The notes under the pieces are model-generated. The model had not been told where the DNA came from. It did not search any database and saw only the letters and a list, made by a program, of their open reading frames with translations. This document shows, piece after piece, positions 21,094 to 33,514 of a stretch of DNA of 64,000 nt (its first letter is position 1; each line of letters begins with the position of its first letter). A program made the translations under genes and the position numbers. The DNA is taken from NCBI GenBank assembly GCA_021234155.1, contig JAJEKV010000017.1, positions 16,662,416 through 16,726,415 of the forward strand, given 5' to 3'. The stretch comes from Isoetes taiwanensis. Its lineage: Eukaryota > Streptophyta > Lycopodiopsida > Isoetales > Isoetaceae.

Positions 21094-23037
21094 TCATTTG
21101 CAGGCCGTTTCATACGATACTGAGCCTTGTAGTTCTGGCCCATTCAGTCTTGGGTTGTTCTCAAAACTACACACATTCAAAGTGGTCATGAGTTCAACTG
21201 TCAAACAGCTATAAACAATAATACAAAACAAAGAAGAGGATAAAATTGGTTCTTTCTGATCCAAAGTGCAAATCCATAGGGTACCATTGTCTAAAGGGGA
21301 AGCACATGCACACTTACTTTTTGACTGGAAAACGTGAAAATGATCCTGAGGTTGGAATAGTCCCACATAAATCATTATTTGATACATCACTGCAGTGACA
21401 TATCAAAGTCAGTCAACAGATGCAAATATGTTATCAATCTGTGTTGAGGTGTTATAAGAGCATACACGACTTTGAGGCTTGAGATTGCTGTCAACTCTCG
21501 AGGAATTCTTCCAACCAGTTGATTGTTGTTCAAACGACTACCGCGATCAAGGAGAAACCCATCAGATAAGTTGATAAAAATAGAACAGCAAAACAGACGT
21601 GACGGCACTCACAGAAACACAAGTGACTTTAAGTTCCCAAGTGAGCGAGGTATTTCACCAGTAAAGTTGTTCATATAAAGATCTAGGCTTACAAGATTTT
21701 TCAGCTTGCCAAGTTCTTCTGGAATTCTGCCAGTTATCTTGTTTTTGTACAGCTCCCTGGAATGGCATAAGGATCGGCTCATATAAGATTGTCCTTCATT
21801 TTCCGTCTTATCATACTACTAGATCCCCCAAAAAAGAGGCCAAGAAACTGCTTACAGGTACTGAAGGTTCTGAAGAACTCCAAGTGCAGGTACAAGGCTC
21901 CCTGATAAATTTGCATTACCTAGGTCTCTGTAAAGACAAAATTATAGTGCTCATAGCTTGAAAAGTAAGGAGAATCTGACCTAGCCCGTGACTAAGCATA
22001 CAGGGCAGATAAATATTTAGGTCCCATTATAGCGTTAAGGGAAAACAATGTAGTCAAACGAAATCACAATTCTAATCATATTTTCCCCCTCATTTAGCAA
22101 AGCCCCAATAGGAGAATATTTCCGATAAAATTCTACAAATACAAGTTTTCTTCCTGCAACTCTGTTCTGTCTTCAATTCCAGGGTAGATTAAATGTGATT
22201 AGCTTTTTAGAATTTGACGTGATTGTCATCCCAAAACTAGAATGATACATCTATGACTCGAGTTATTTAAGTATATCGACCATAATTTGACCAATGTGCT
22301 AACAGAGGCAAGACAAACATCAAACTATTAAGCCTAACAAATGGAGCTGAATACATACACCCGTGTCACATGGTTGTGGTGATCACAAGTAACATGGAAC
22401 CAGGTACATGGATTCACAAGAGTAGGATCCCAGCTCTGAAGCACATTCTCTGGGTCAATCAGGCTCCTCCTTAGTGCATACAAGGCATCACCTGCATCAT
22501 CACCAATTGTAAGCTATAAAGATGCAGGCAAATCCCAACCACTGTAGTTATACCTGAATCTTCTGCATCTAATTCTGAAATGCATATATGCATCTTTCAA
22601 AACTAATTTTCTCATCTTCCAGAATAATGAATGAAACTATTTCTACTTGCGTCTCTAGAACTTCAAGGTGGTAAAACATTTTGTCATTAACCCCAAGTAA
22701 TTCCTGATTGTGTGGTGCTTCAATTGTCAAAATTCGTACAAATTTATGGAGGCCTAAATGTAACTTAGGCACGCCATGTATCAGATTCCTGTACGCTCGC
22801 ATTTAAGAGCCTTGGCCGGCAAGAAACTAAGAACTAATCGTCCATCTGCCATGCCTTCCGTGACCATTGTGCTTAGATTCTTGAGATTGAGTCAGCAGAT
22901 TCGTTGAAAATATTTCTATTGCATTCATAAAGAAACTTAAGGAGAGAAACACACAAACCTTCTGCATTTGAAGTCGCCAAGGGGATCAAAGCAAATAAGA
23001 CAGCAGCTAAACTCGAGAAAATCCAACGAGAAGCCAT
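21094..23037 (-). CDS. secreted short LRR protein (SERK-ectodomain-like, LRR1/At5g21090 type)
   Basis: Seven exons on the minus strand: 22959-23037, 22359-22491, 21856-21927, 21613-21756, 21466-21537, 21318-21389 and 21094-21166, all with GT-AG borders, giving 214 aa ending in TGA. Residues 1-25 form a signal peptide ([16 protein letters not shown]). Next is the cap domain with [11 protein letters not shown], then [18 protein letters not shown]; then about five plant-type LRRs ([48 protein letters not shown]). It ends after [11 protein letters not shown] with no membrane helix or kinase. Repeat exons are 72 or 144 bp, the ancestral LRR exon module shared with SERK genes. Family members are small apoplastic proteins thought to interact with cell-surface receptors or defence partners. 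The start was chosen at MASRW because an upstream in-frame codon would place eight charged residues before the signal. The reading frame is intact. Confidence 0.93.
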
Positions 23038-24429
23038 TTTTCTGCTACAACGATCCACCAATCAGCCGAAAGGACAGTGTTTCAATAGACCTAAGCGATT
23101 TGAATGCAAGTTTCCATACCCACAAATACAGATGGCAGAGGATCAAATCGCCTCTAAAATCAAGTAACAAGACGACAACAGCGAAGCTCGGCTATGGCGA
23201 GCGGGATCAGAGGGGGGACGAAGGGAAAAAAAACAGCGAAAGGGGTTACCAAATGCGTATTATTTGGGGAAACTGTGGAGGCCTGCACAAGTCCAAGAAA
23301 GTTCCGGAAAACCCAGGACAGTTGGTTCCTTGTCTGACGCGCTGGTGCGTTGGTGTTGAGCTATGACCAGAGTACTGGAGCCATTCGCCATATCCAAAAG
23401 CTTGGTCTCATCGGTCAAGTCCAGTTTCAGTACAGCCCACTTTCACACTGCACAACTTTAAAAACAAACAGCATATGAAATAAATAAATAAGTTAAACAA
23501 GAAACTTATCGCGGCGGCCAAGGCCGCCGCGAACGTTTCTCTTCTCCAACTCGTCTATACATGTCAGAACATGCAGAATTTGAACCTGCATTTTGTTGCC
23601 TTGTGTCCAGTGCCCGCACGATAGAAGAATATTGATCATAACGACTCGTTACGAAAGATGTTTTGCATTAAATCAAAAGAATCTAAGTTTCGAACATACA
23701 AAAATTGAACAGTGTTTGAGCATGGGGAATTCTAACCTCTGTAGTTGCCAATATATCTATGCAAAATGGTTATTCAAAATGCATATATGAATAAAACATG
23801 AACCCATTAACCCAATAGCTTTCCATATAGTAAGAACAAATTTATGATATATATATCATGGAGATGGTCCATCATGCAATATTGTCCAACACGATTATTT
23901 GCGCTGCTCAATGTATGATCCTTTGGAAATTAGATACCCTGCAAAGAGCATTCATGCAATACTTCTGGATTTATATTCTTCATTATTTATAAAATGTAGG
24001 ATGCCAAAACGATTCAATCCTCTTATTATAAGATTAATGTAGAAACCGAAGACAAAAATAACTTAAATTCTGGAGATTTTCTATTATTGCAAGCAACTCG
24101 CTTTAAGCTGGTTAAATGAGAGATCAAGAATTGCAGGCTCTTAACTTCAACAATTTCAGGTGGAACAATCCATGTGCGCTTGTTGCTGGTAAGCATAAGA
24201 GATTGAAGATCGAATGCTACATCGAACATTTCTCTTTCTCGACCTCTTTGTGTGCGTACAAACTTAGCAACGCAACGAACATTTTCCTCTGCCGACTCAC
24301 TCATTGTGCTAGAATTATGTCTCATTGCTAGAATTGTCTGACATTGTAATAGTTGTGGTTGATTTATTTTTGTGCACTATGTTTTGTGTATGTTGGTTTA
24401 AGTCAAATAGTTTAAATGTGGGAAAAATT
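23038..24429. other. 5' flank of LRR gene and intergenic DNA
   Basis: 23038-23460 should hold the 5' untranslated region and promoter of the LRR gene. I see no clear TATA box. A short perfect palindrome GCGGCGGCC AAGGCCGCCGC lies at 23512-23532. Beyond it no gene is visible; the frame at 24026-24325 is not recognisable. Confidence 0.35.
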
Positions 24430-25560
24430 TAAATGCTTTGTGTATGCAATTGTTGGAATGGAATAAATAGTTGAAATACAATTGCAGAACTGCGGCATCT
24501 TCTAAGAGGCTTATCTCTTTTTCCTCTGGATACCCCAGCACAATTTAAGACATGCATTTCAGAGCCAATTACAGCGTTCAGTGGAGGTATGGCCAATCCT
24601 CGAGGCTTTCCAAATAAACACATCACATAGACAATTCACAAGTATTGAAACTATGTCCTCTGCATTCTCTATATACCTCTTCATATCCTGCATATTTTTA
24701 GTAAGGATATTTTTAGTAGATCCTCTGGAATTGTGGCATTTTTTATTGCAATTCTCATAGCTTCAATCCCCCATGTTCATTCTTTATAATGTTTCCTGCT
24801 TTCAATTTGCTTGATAGTGGAACTATTGTATTTACAAAATATGAATCAGATAATCCATCTAACCTGTTACTGCAGCTTAAGGAAAATATCAATGGCCGTT
24901 GTCTCATTATCTTCCAACCCGATGCCATATATATGTGGAAACAACCTGGAATGTGCTCACTTTTTCTTTCAGCCCTGCTTGCATTTTCAGCTCCACAATA
25001 ACGATCTGGCCGAGAAACGAAAACAACATGTAGCAATTGTTACAATAAGCTTTGAATTTCTTGGCATTTTAGCCCTTTTTCTTATATCTAGACAATAAGG
25101 CTCGAAACTTGCAGGATCTTTGCTCTCTAGAAAAGAGCATAGTTTAGGGCTATAGCTTATATCAGGAAAAACACAGATCCCTTCATCTCTGGCTATGGCC
25201 GACCATGACCGAATAAACTGCCAAGTACTGGTGCCATCGCAAACCTGATGACAATATTTGAAGATATGCATAGACCGCGCCAGGCAAATCTAGTTAACTA
25301 CAAAATAACATGAGAAATAAATATGAGCATAAGAAAACAACGCCAAAGATTAAAGGTAGATAATGCAAAGACACGAATGAGTGGTTGAGGCATAAGAGTC
25401 ATTGAAGCAAAAGGATTCTTAAGGCAAAGTGGCATGTTCCAACCTTCATTCCATTCTTGTGAAAAAGTTAGCAATCGATTTGATAACTTGGAAATTCTTA
25501 AGCATTGGTCAACTTGATCAAATCTCACGAATTCCAACATTATATTCACATCAAAAATGA
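24430..25560 (-). pseudogene. BAHD acyltransferase pseudogene
   Basis: Minus-strand blocks in family order: VDQCLRISKLSNRLL and PLIRVFALSTFNLW (25330-25540), the catalytic HXXXD region as HQVCDGTSTWQFIRSWSAIA (near 25190-25255), FRFSARSLL (near 24995-25025), and YFVNTIVPLSSKLKAGNII (24780-24840), standing where BAHD proteins carry a YFGN-like segment. The usual DFGWG motif is not found. Several stops and frame changes separate the blocks, and the sequence before the HXXXD repeats ISH then stops, so part is rearranged. BAHD enzymes transfer acyl groups from CoA to alcohols or amines in specialised metabolism and cutin/lignin pathways; substrate cannot be inferred here. Confidence 0.6.
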
Positions 25561-27792
25561 CAGAGCTACTGACTTTGCCCCATCCGATAGAACCAATTAC
25601 ATAGCATTTTTCCTTCTCGGTGGCGCCACTTGATTACGTAAATTTCATATGCCTTTTGGATATTTACTCATGACCTTCCATCACCCTTACTTGCATTCAA
25701 TCCATCTTTTCTTTGCATTGTATGCACTGGAGGTAGAATATGAGCAAATTTTGGTGCGAGGCATCCGATGGGGCAAATAAATTTCACCTTCAATATGAGC
25801 AAATAAAAGGTCTCCGCCACCAATAATAGACCACAAAGTCTCGTATTTGTTTAGTTGCAACTAACACCCTCGCAAGATGTGGCATCCGATTGAAAGTTTT
25901 GTTAGCAATGTTTATCACCAGCATGCAACATGGCAACCTAGAATCTTGGAGATATTCATACTTCCATCTTGAACTCTATTTTTCGGTCTTTGTAAGTTTG
26001 TGATATTTCATCCCTAACCGTAAGGTGCATACACATTAAAAAAAAAGTCACCGACTAGTCATGTATATTCCTCTAGTTGAGATATTGCGAAAACACCAAC
26101 TAGAACTAAGCATGACAGTCTCTGAAGGATAAATACACTTGATTGCCTTCAATGGCTTCAAATTACGATCTCCTAGGCCTTTACATGATAAGTCTATAAA
26201 GATTTCCTTTCCAACAGGTTTGAAAGGGTTTTGGTACATATTTGACCGTCAAAAATACATCATATGATGGAACCTCTCAAGGGGAAAACTCACCTTTATT
26301 ATTCCAATTTGGACTCGTTTTGAGAAATGTCCACAAAAAAAATATGATACAACATCTCCCAGTGTTAAGTTGGCATGCAGCTACAACTTTGTACAATCCC
26401 CTATACTTGCAAGATTATTCCTTCATAAGTACCCGAATCCAACAATCTATTCACACAACTCGTTAGAACAGGTATGGAAAGTGATACTTTGATATCTGGA
26501 TAGGATTAATCAAGTATAAATAGGATATATCTGAGAGAAACTCAACTAATACCTTCTTGATTTGCTCCCCGATTGGTAAATTCTTGCTAAGCATTGGAGA
26601 TCCTCGCCAATACAACATCGGAAAGTCCGATGAGACCTCTTAAGCGACCTATGGTGGGATTCGATGCCATTTCCTTTGTGATGTCTTTCATAATAGTCAT
26701 CCTCTTCACGAGGAACTCTTCCTAAGGCCGGACCCAATATGTCGGTGTTACTATTTACATATTCATTTTGTTTGGGACTCCTCGGTGATCGTGGAATGCT
26801 CCACGGTAACTTTTCCTCTGGGGCTACCGGTAGCATGGGTACCATTCGATAACTTCAAATTGGTAATACCCATCATGAGAGAATGTTGATGGTGCTCCAT
26901 AAAATCCGTTTCTCGAAGCGGTAGGTTTCCATGGCCACAGTCCACGGTGTTGAAGAACCCGAGCTAATAAGTGGCGATGAAGATTGAGAAGATGATATTC
27001 CTAAGCGCGCATGATGAGGGACAAAGTGCTTTGAACTTGGGACTTGCACAAGGTGATCTTGAAGATGAAGTAAAAACCGGCTTGTGCACGAGGTGATATA
27101 TATATTGTAGGCAAAGTCGAGTCATTTCGGATCTTCGCCATCAACCAAGGTTTAAACCGCATATCGCTTACAGGCGCGAACATTTGCATCCATGCCCTTG
27201 ATCGCAATCTTGGAGAGTTATTCTCAACATCATGAATTGTGTTTTGATATCCACCTCCCTGTCAATATCACACTCTTGTCACTAACATTCCATTATTTTA
27301 ACAATGGGAACTTTAATTGGTGATGCTTACATATGTCCCGGCACCAACGGATGGTGAGACCATCAAATCAAAAACATCAACCTTATCTTGAGCACGTAAA
27401 CCGGGCGGCGCTCAATTCCGCGAATGGATGCATTAGCAATGTTGCCGCCGTTGCCTGTCTGAAGGATTCCTTTTGCGAGCAAAACTTCACAAATTCACAA
27501 AGCTCTTGCATTCTTTTTGACAAAAGTCCGAACGGTAGGAAGTTCCTTACTATTTCCTTCTGGTTTACCGGCCCTTGGAGATGCTTGGAGGCGTCCGGCT
27601 ATGCAGAGCAGGGGATCTGCATGAAAAGCGGAAGTATGAAAGCCAAGATTGCAAGAAACAGAGCAAGAAACGTGAAGGAAAAAAGAAATATTTTTCTATT
27701 AAAAAAATACACGTGTCGCACTCAGGTTTTTTCCTGGGACGAAAATATTTCATCAAACAAAAAATCAAACAGCCTTATATATGTTGTGATAA
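25561..27792. other. no supported gene
   Basis: A short minus-strand frame at 26048-26239 has CIYPSETVMLSSSW, faintly like a BAHD N-terminus, so the pseudogene could extend here. Frames at 26546-26945 and 27333-27824 have no recognisable domain. A TATATATAT run lies near 27097-27105. Confidence 0.3.
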
Positions 27793-28765
27793 TAGGGAAA
27801 ACTGCCAAAATGCCCTATATGTAATTACCAAAATGCCCTTATATAATAGGGAATCTTCGCCCCGAGAAAATTCTGCTGAGGAAATTCTGAGGCGGCGCAC
27901 GAGCGGCAGAGCCGCGAGTGTGCCGTCGAGCCTGGCACCGTCGTCGAAGAATATTCTGAGGCATAATTTTCAAGGGGTGAAGATTCCCTTACGTAATGGC
28001 AGAATTACGAACCGGAAAATTAATACCCTTATACACGAAACTTAATTACCAAAATGGCATTACATACCAATTCTGATCAATCTACACCAAATTTAATTAC
28101 CAAAATACCCTATACATCAAATTTAATTACCAAAATACCCCTACACAGTCTTGTTGTGATACTTACAAGAAGGCAGTGTTTCCTGTGGTTTTAGCTCATG
28201 ATGATCCTATTGGAGGCATGTTACCACCAGCCACATGCAAACCTCTTGGACATCCGAAACCTAAACGCATGCACAGGAGAAGAAGATGTAAAGAAGAGGA
28301 ATATCTGTATGGAAGGTGTAATGGAAGAGACATAATGCATGCAGTTGTAGGGCTCCAATTCAGTGATGATTGTGACTTTTGTAATCTCTTTGTTGAATTT
28401 AAACTTCTATTCGTGAGGCATTTAGTATAGATTGAGTAGGATAAGCATGTAAGGGCATTCTGGTAATTAAGTTTGGCATGTACGGGGTATTTTGGTAGTT
28501 AAGATTGGTGTGTTGGCATTTTGGTGATTAGTTTGATGTGGATCAATCAAAATTGGTATGTAATGGCGTTTTGGTCATTAAGTTTGGTGTGTCGGGGTAT
28601 TTTGATAATTAAGTTTGATAAGTAGGGGCAAATTAGTAATTTGTTCGTATATTTTGTTTTATACAGTGTATTTATTTGAGCCAAGGCATTTTGGTAATTT
28701 TGAAACTCATAAAGGCATTTTAATAATTACATAAACTCGTAGGGGTATTTTCGTAGTTTTCCCTA
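27793..28765 (+). mobile_element. non-autonomous Mutator-like element (MULE) with long TIRs, copy 1
   Basis: Ends TAGGGAAAACTGCC and, inverted, CGTAGTTTTCCCTA. Inverted arms of about 335-365 bp are each built from tandem AATTACCAAAATGCCC-type units (plus strand at 27800-28160, complementary at 28435-28765). The centre encodes a fragment of a MULE transposase C-terminus. Long TIRs enclosing transposase debris fit the Mutator superfamily. The 9-bp flanks (GTGATAATA and TAAATAATA) match at 6 of 9 positions, which is only weak support for a target duplication. A related element lies in opposite internal orientation at 39680-40496. Confidence 0.7.
28141..28400 (+). pseudogene. MULE transposase C-terminal fragment
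   Basis: Translation contains DTYKKAVFPVV, then GGMLPPATCKPLGHPKPKRM and YLYGRCNGRDIMHAVV. This matches the end of plant MuDR-like transposases: Y..A..P, then PP...(G)RPK..R, then a CxxC-type zinc knuckle. The knuckle has lost most ligands (for example the GHN..TC part reads DIMHAVV). No DDE catalytic region is present. Confidence 0.6.
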
Positions 28766-31512
28766 AATAATAATAAACTTAAAGAAATAAAATTACTAAT
28801 AGATAGACGGATGATATTTTAACGTCAACACAAAGAGCTGAGGATACACTTACCTCGTTTGGATCCCATCTAAGGGATCATCGGAACAGATCCCCACCTC
28901 CAGGATCCCACAGTAAGTTGTCGGCCAAATGCTTGCTGCGCAGTTTGGGGCCATTTTTTGGCTGGATAGGAGCACCCTCACCACAAAGGCAGCTACCTCC
29001 TTCGCTCCTACTTGCGCCCCTGATCCGATCAACGAGTAGCATCAAAGTGTTCCCATCCCATTTCGTGGAGAATTGAGAGAGAAAATCACACCCCAAAAAC
29101 CCTCAAATTCCCTGTAAGGGTCAGGATTTTTGCACCTTACTGTGCAGTAAGTAGAGATCCCCGAGTCAAGGAAAACACCTCGGGGATCCCCCAAGCCAGG
29201 GTAAGGATATCCCAATGCACATATAAAGTCATAGCTTATGGGACAATTTACAACACACCTAGATAGGTCTTGCCCCACCATCATACATGACTGAAGTTGG
29301 TCCCCCCACCAACTTTATAACGATACGTCATAACTTTTACAACAAGGCATTGAACTGTGACCTTGGGCAATAATAGAAAATATATTACGTAGAGCATTTT
29401 TCGTTTGTCTATGAAATGCAATGTTCGTATATGAGGGTAAACTTGGAAAAACAAAATTTAAAAATGGAAATTATATTAAGTAGAGCATTTTTAACTCAAT
29501 GGTCTATGAGATGCAATGTTTCTACATGTTCCACATATATCTGGGTCTAATAGAACTTGCATACCAGATCAACTTGATTGGCCTTTGCCCCATGCCAAAT
29601 GCATGGGATCCTTCTGTCTCCTGTTTTTCCTCCACCAAACGCCATCATCCTGACAATGCGCATATTGCCAATTTGTCAATGCTTATGCATTGAAATGCAC
29701 CCTCCACCACCAATCATGTATTACAGTTTTCCACTATTGTCATCATCCATGAAAGTTTAGATGTTGACCATAACATTGCTCCACCATCAACATTGACCGT
29801 TCTTTAAAATTAAGCACTATTACATATCTTTTTGACCATACCGTCGTTGTCATAGGGAACATTGCTCCACTATCCCAAGATATAAGATTTCACATTTAGT
29901 TCTAGAATATTAATATACTAAGTTAATTTCTTTTTCACCATCTTCATATTACATCTTAGTAGTTACCAAAAATGTGAGATCTACATTTCATATTCAATGT
30001 GATCTAGTTCACTTAGTTGTACAATTACGCTTTACACTTTTTTTTCCTTGTATTATATTCTTTATTAAAAGAATCTTTGAGTCAACTAACGAGTCTTTTA
30101 GCAGTTGAATTGCATTGTCCATGCATCCCAATTTATAGAAATGAAACGAGTACAAGATGACTTTTTTGGCTAAAAGATGTAGCATAAATGCACACTCAAA
30201 CGTCTTTTATAAAAGTTTCTCATTCTATTTAAAATCATAAGGGAGACGTACAATCCTTCTAGACAACACGCAAGGCTATATATAAAGAATGTAGGGATTT
30301 CATCTTTCAAATCATAAGTTAACAAGCTACCAAGGCATTAGAGATTGCACTAGCTACTATTAGGCTTATTGAAGTTCAAGATGTTGTTAGAGTTGATGTT
30401 TTGATTGGTTGTGTGATCATTTGTTCAAGAAATAGTTTTTGTTGTTGCGAGTATGTGTTGCTATTCAATCTTTTGTTTGGCTAAAGGGGTTGCTTAGTCT
30501 ATTTCAGTGCACTTTGACAATTAGTCTAGATAGATTTGGCACATTGTAGAAGTAAATCCGTGTGAAATGCGTTATTATAAGCATATCTCACATTTGGAGC
30601 ATTGGGATCCATCTTCGAAGGGTCTTTTCCTTGCAGTTTTACTTATGTAGGTCTTTAAGTCCTATGTTGCATTAATTGCTTCATTTTTGTCTTCTTCTAG
30701 TTTGGAGCTTACTTGGGACTACATCTATTTACTTATAATGTGAATCGAACATATTACTTAGTCCCAATGCACAAGCCATGAGGTTTTATGGACATGCTCC
30801 ATGTGAGTCATTATGACATGACCCTTTACCTATGAGAGAACTAGCTCAACCATCATCAAATTAGATGTGTCTTATAGGGCCAATCCTAAAGTTCTGTTTA
30901 CTTTCTATATAATGTGGAAAGCCTCCAATCCCACCATCATCCCTTTGGTTACAAGCATCCCCAACGTATGTTGGTGGTTATGAAGTCTGCACCAAGGTGT
31001 CATGTGTTTATGCCAACTTGTCTAAATTCGGGTGCAAAAAGAAACGAACAAAACTTTGCTCTTAGTCAAACTAATTTACATAGAAGCCAAGCACATAAGG
31101 GACAAGATAACCATGTCATAGACCAAATAGACGTCAAGCAATATGAATACGTATAACAATGAGAACATGCCATCATGAAGTAACAGAACCTCGATAATAA
31201 CCATGACAGAGAAAATAAGTAAGAAAATGAATAGATAATAGCCGGAAAGTAGACAAACAAATGGGTCAAATAAGAGAAATGTGATACGTATGGCAAAAAT
31301 TAAAGAAAAGTTGTGATATTTGGAGAGAAAATAAAAAACAAATGAGAAAGTTGGAACTCGCGAGGCAAATGAGACCAAAGAGACTAAAGGACTAACGACC
31401 AAATCACGTAAAATGAGACGAGAACAATAGGTGCTAAGGAAGCAAAAGGGCACAGAACACCTAATAGCAAGTTCGAGAGGATGCAAGACCTGATGTGGGA
31501 TGGTAAGAGGGA
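28766..31512. other. no supported gene; possible SINE-type tail near 28808
   Basis: The word GATGATATTTTAACGTCAAC at about 28812-28831 resembles the 3' end of the SINE at 14640-14870 (TAGTATTTTAACGTCAC), also next to TAGATAGA. Otherwise the region is AT-rich with short frames and no motifs. Confidence 0.3.
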
Positions 31513-31623
31513 GGCCATTCCATATAAGGGAAAGGCCTCCGCGCGAAGGCCAGCTTGACTGGCCAGAAAACAGCCCAACGAGCTTTTGGCATAAGGGAAA
31601 ACATCCATTGGGCTTCATTCTGC

Positions 31624-31712
31624 TGTTGAATGCAAGATAAGATCGACGGAATGCAGGATAAGATCCATGAAATGGAGGGTAAAATCGACTGAAGGAAGGT
31701 AAAGAAAACTCG
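31624..31712. repeat. short tandem repeat, period about 22 bp
   Basis: Four diverged units of the type GAATGCA(A/G)GATAAGATCGA / AAATGGAGGGTAAAATCGAC lie head to tail. Confidence 0.5.
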
Positions 31713-31787
31713 ACTTTCAGATAAAGAAAACTTGCCATGTGTCGTAACCTGATTGGATGGAAAGGCAGAATGAAGCCCAATGGGCTT

Positions 31788-31890
31788 TTCCGTTTGTGGT
31801 CGGGTCTGCTGGCTACCGCCAGCAGCAAAGAGCGCCGGGTAAGCACGACCTGTTGTTGGCGGTAGCCAGCAGGCCTTGCCACAAACGGAA
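31788..31890. repeat. foldback (inverted repeat), arms of about 35 bp
   Basis: TTCCGTTTGTGG and CTGCTGGCTACCGCCA on the left pair with TGGCGGTAGCCAGCAG and CCACAAACGGAA on the right, around a loop of about 35 bases. A second, wider inverted pair flanks it: CATTGGGCTTCATTCTGC near 31605 against GCAGAATGAAGCCCAATGG at 31764. The long open frame that spans this region is a by-product of the palindrome. Confidence 0.75.
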
Positions 31891-31910
31891 TCGCCGACCT
31901 CGGCCATTCC

Positions 31911-32005
31911 ACGACGTTAAGGTAAGCAGAAAACAGGAAGCAGGTTCTGCCATAGTCAAGGTAAGCAGGAGTTTTGCCGGAGTTCAGCTATCAAGGTAAG
32001 CTTGG
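31911..32005. repeat. three AAGGTAAGC-centred units
   Basis: GTTAAGGTAAGCAG, GTCAAGGTAAGCAG and ATCAAGGTAAGCTT recur about every 40 bp, the last two followed by GAGTTTTGC.GGAGTT. Each centre equals the consensus 5' splice site, though no exon is recognisable. Confidence 0.5.
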
Positions 32006-32023
32006 AGTTTTGCTGGAGTTGCT

Positions 32024-33514
32024 GGCTATGGCTATGGCTATGGCTATGGCTATTTTTTTTTATTTTTTTTTTTGAAGAAACGGCAGTTTATGTATTCATA
32101 TGATATAACTTTACAGCACAAAAAAAACCCTGAAGATTCAGGGAAAAAGATAAGAAACTGTTTTCAGAATATACAGTAAATGAAAAAAGTAGAGTACTCA
32201 TCACAGAGTTGTTCAACATCTTCTTTGGATCAACTTACTATAGGAAAAACCTTCTTCTGCTGAACCAAATACTATAGGACCTTCTCCATAAATTTCCACC
32301 ACTAATCCACTTACTTGCTCAAGCGCAGAATGACTTCTTCATTACCCTTACTGGCCAGATTTGGATTAAGCACAAGTAATAATTCCCAGTATCCTTTGCA
32401 GACTAGTAGGATAAATTGGACCAGAACCTAAATAAAAAAGAAGGACATATAGACAAGTAATTGCCCAAACCTTATGCCTGAAGAGAACGCATTCCCATTG
32501 TAGAGGTAGCAGAGCTCCTAGCTCCCCATGCTTCTAAATCCATTAAAATCCAACTAGACCTCATTCAAACCCTAGAAGATGATCCAAAAGATGGTGCATT
32601 GTTGGAGAAACCTCTAGGTCATCATGCTTCCATACGGGCAAAGATTCAAGAACTAGCGAGTCCACATAACCCTTCATCCGAAAGTGAAATCCAAGGCCTC
32701 CTAAACTTGAATTCCAAGATTTTTAATCCAGTTTACGACCCGTCTACAAAGACACATGGAAATTCCCATATATACATAGAAAATTAGAGAAAGAAAGTAA
32801 TAAATGGAATAAGTTGCCACACTATTCCTCGAAGTCGCCACCTTCTTTTATGAATCTGATTCTCTGCCTCCAAGCAGCCTAACCAATCAACAATCTAGAT
32901 AATAGCAGAAGGTTAATGAGGCTCAAACAGTTATCTTGAAGCTAGTTAGCTTAAAACAAGCCCAACCCACCAGACTACTCTCAAAGCCCAGTCTTAAATT
33001 ATCAACTGTAATAAGACACCAAAACATTCCGCCATAATTTCAAAAACTGACTAATCACACTGCCATGGCTCTGAAAAAGAAACAAACCCCCGCCGCTTCC
33101 ATCTATCTTTGCTCTATGTACTTACCCGCCAATAAGAAATGGGAAAAAGGAAAGAACTTTTCTGCCAGATTATATTTCGAAAGATTTAAATATGGATCAC
33201 CTGGGTGAAAGCCATGGATCCTTGCCTGTGAATCAAAGCAGAAGAAGTCCCTTCGCCTGGCCGCAAATTAAAATCCTTGCCCTAAGCCAATCCCTTCTCC
33301 ATCCGGAAAACCAACAAAAAACGGCACAGGATCTGCAGAACCAAGACCGTGCACCTTCTTGTTGCCGCCTTTCATAGATGTCGATGGGCAGCCCAAGGCG
33401 TATCAGCATAAACGGCCGGCCCAGGGCAGACCCTAGGTGTCAACATCCTCCGAAGTTAAAAAGATCATGGCTATGGCTATGGCTATGGCTATGGCTATGG
33501 CTATGGCTATGGCT
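32024..33514. repeat. (GGCTAT)n array interrupted by an insertion
   Basis: Five GGCTAT units at 32024-32053 and about 7.6 units at 33469-33514 flank a non-homologous 1.4-kb segment. The two halves look like one microsatellite split by a retroposon. Further single units occur at 33541-33580. Confidence 0.75.
32054..33466 (-). mobile_element. poly(A)-tailed retroposon inserted in the GGCTAT array
   Basis: On the plus strand the segment opens with a T-rich run (32053-32073), then GAAGAAACGGCAGTTTATGT and ATTCATATG. Read on the minus strand it ends ATGAATACATAAACTGCCG then poly(A), typical of plant LINE or SINE 3' ends. It fills exactly the gap in the hexanucleotide array. No RT motif is visible, so it is a truncated or non-autonomous copy. 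Confidence 0.55.

Noticed and set aside
31076-31912. Longest non-transposon open frame (278 codons, minus strand), hydrophobic C-terminal half
   Set aside because: It spans the foldback and short tandem repeats; hydrophobicity comes from purine-rich plus-strand DNA. No domain and an equally open overlapping frame make it a by-product.
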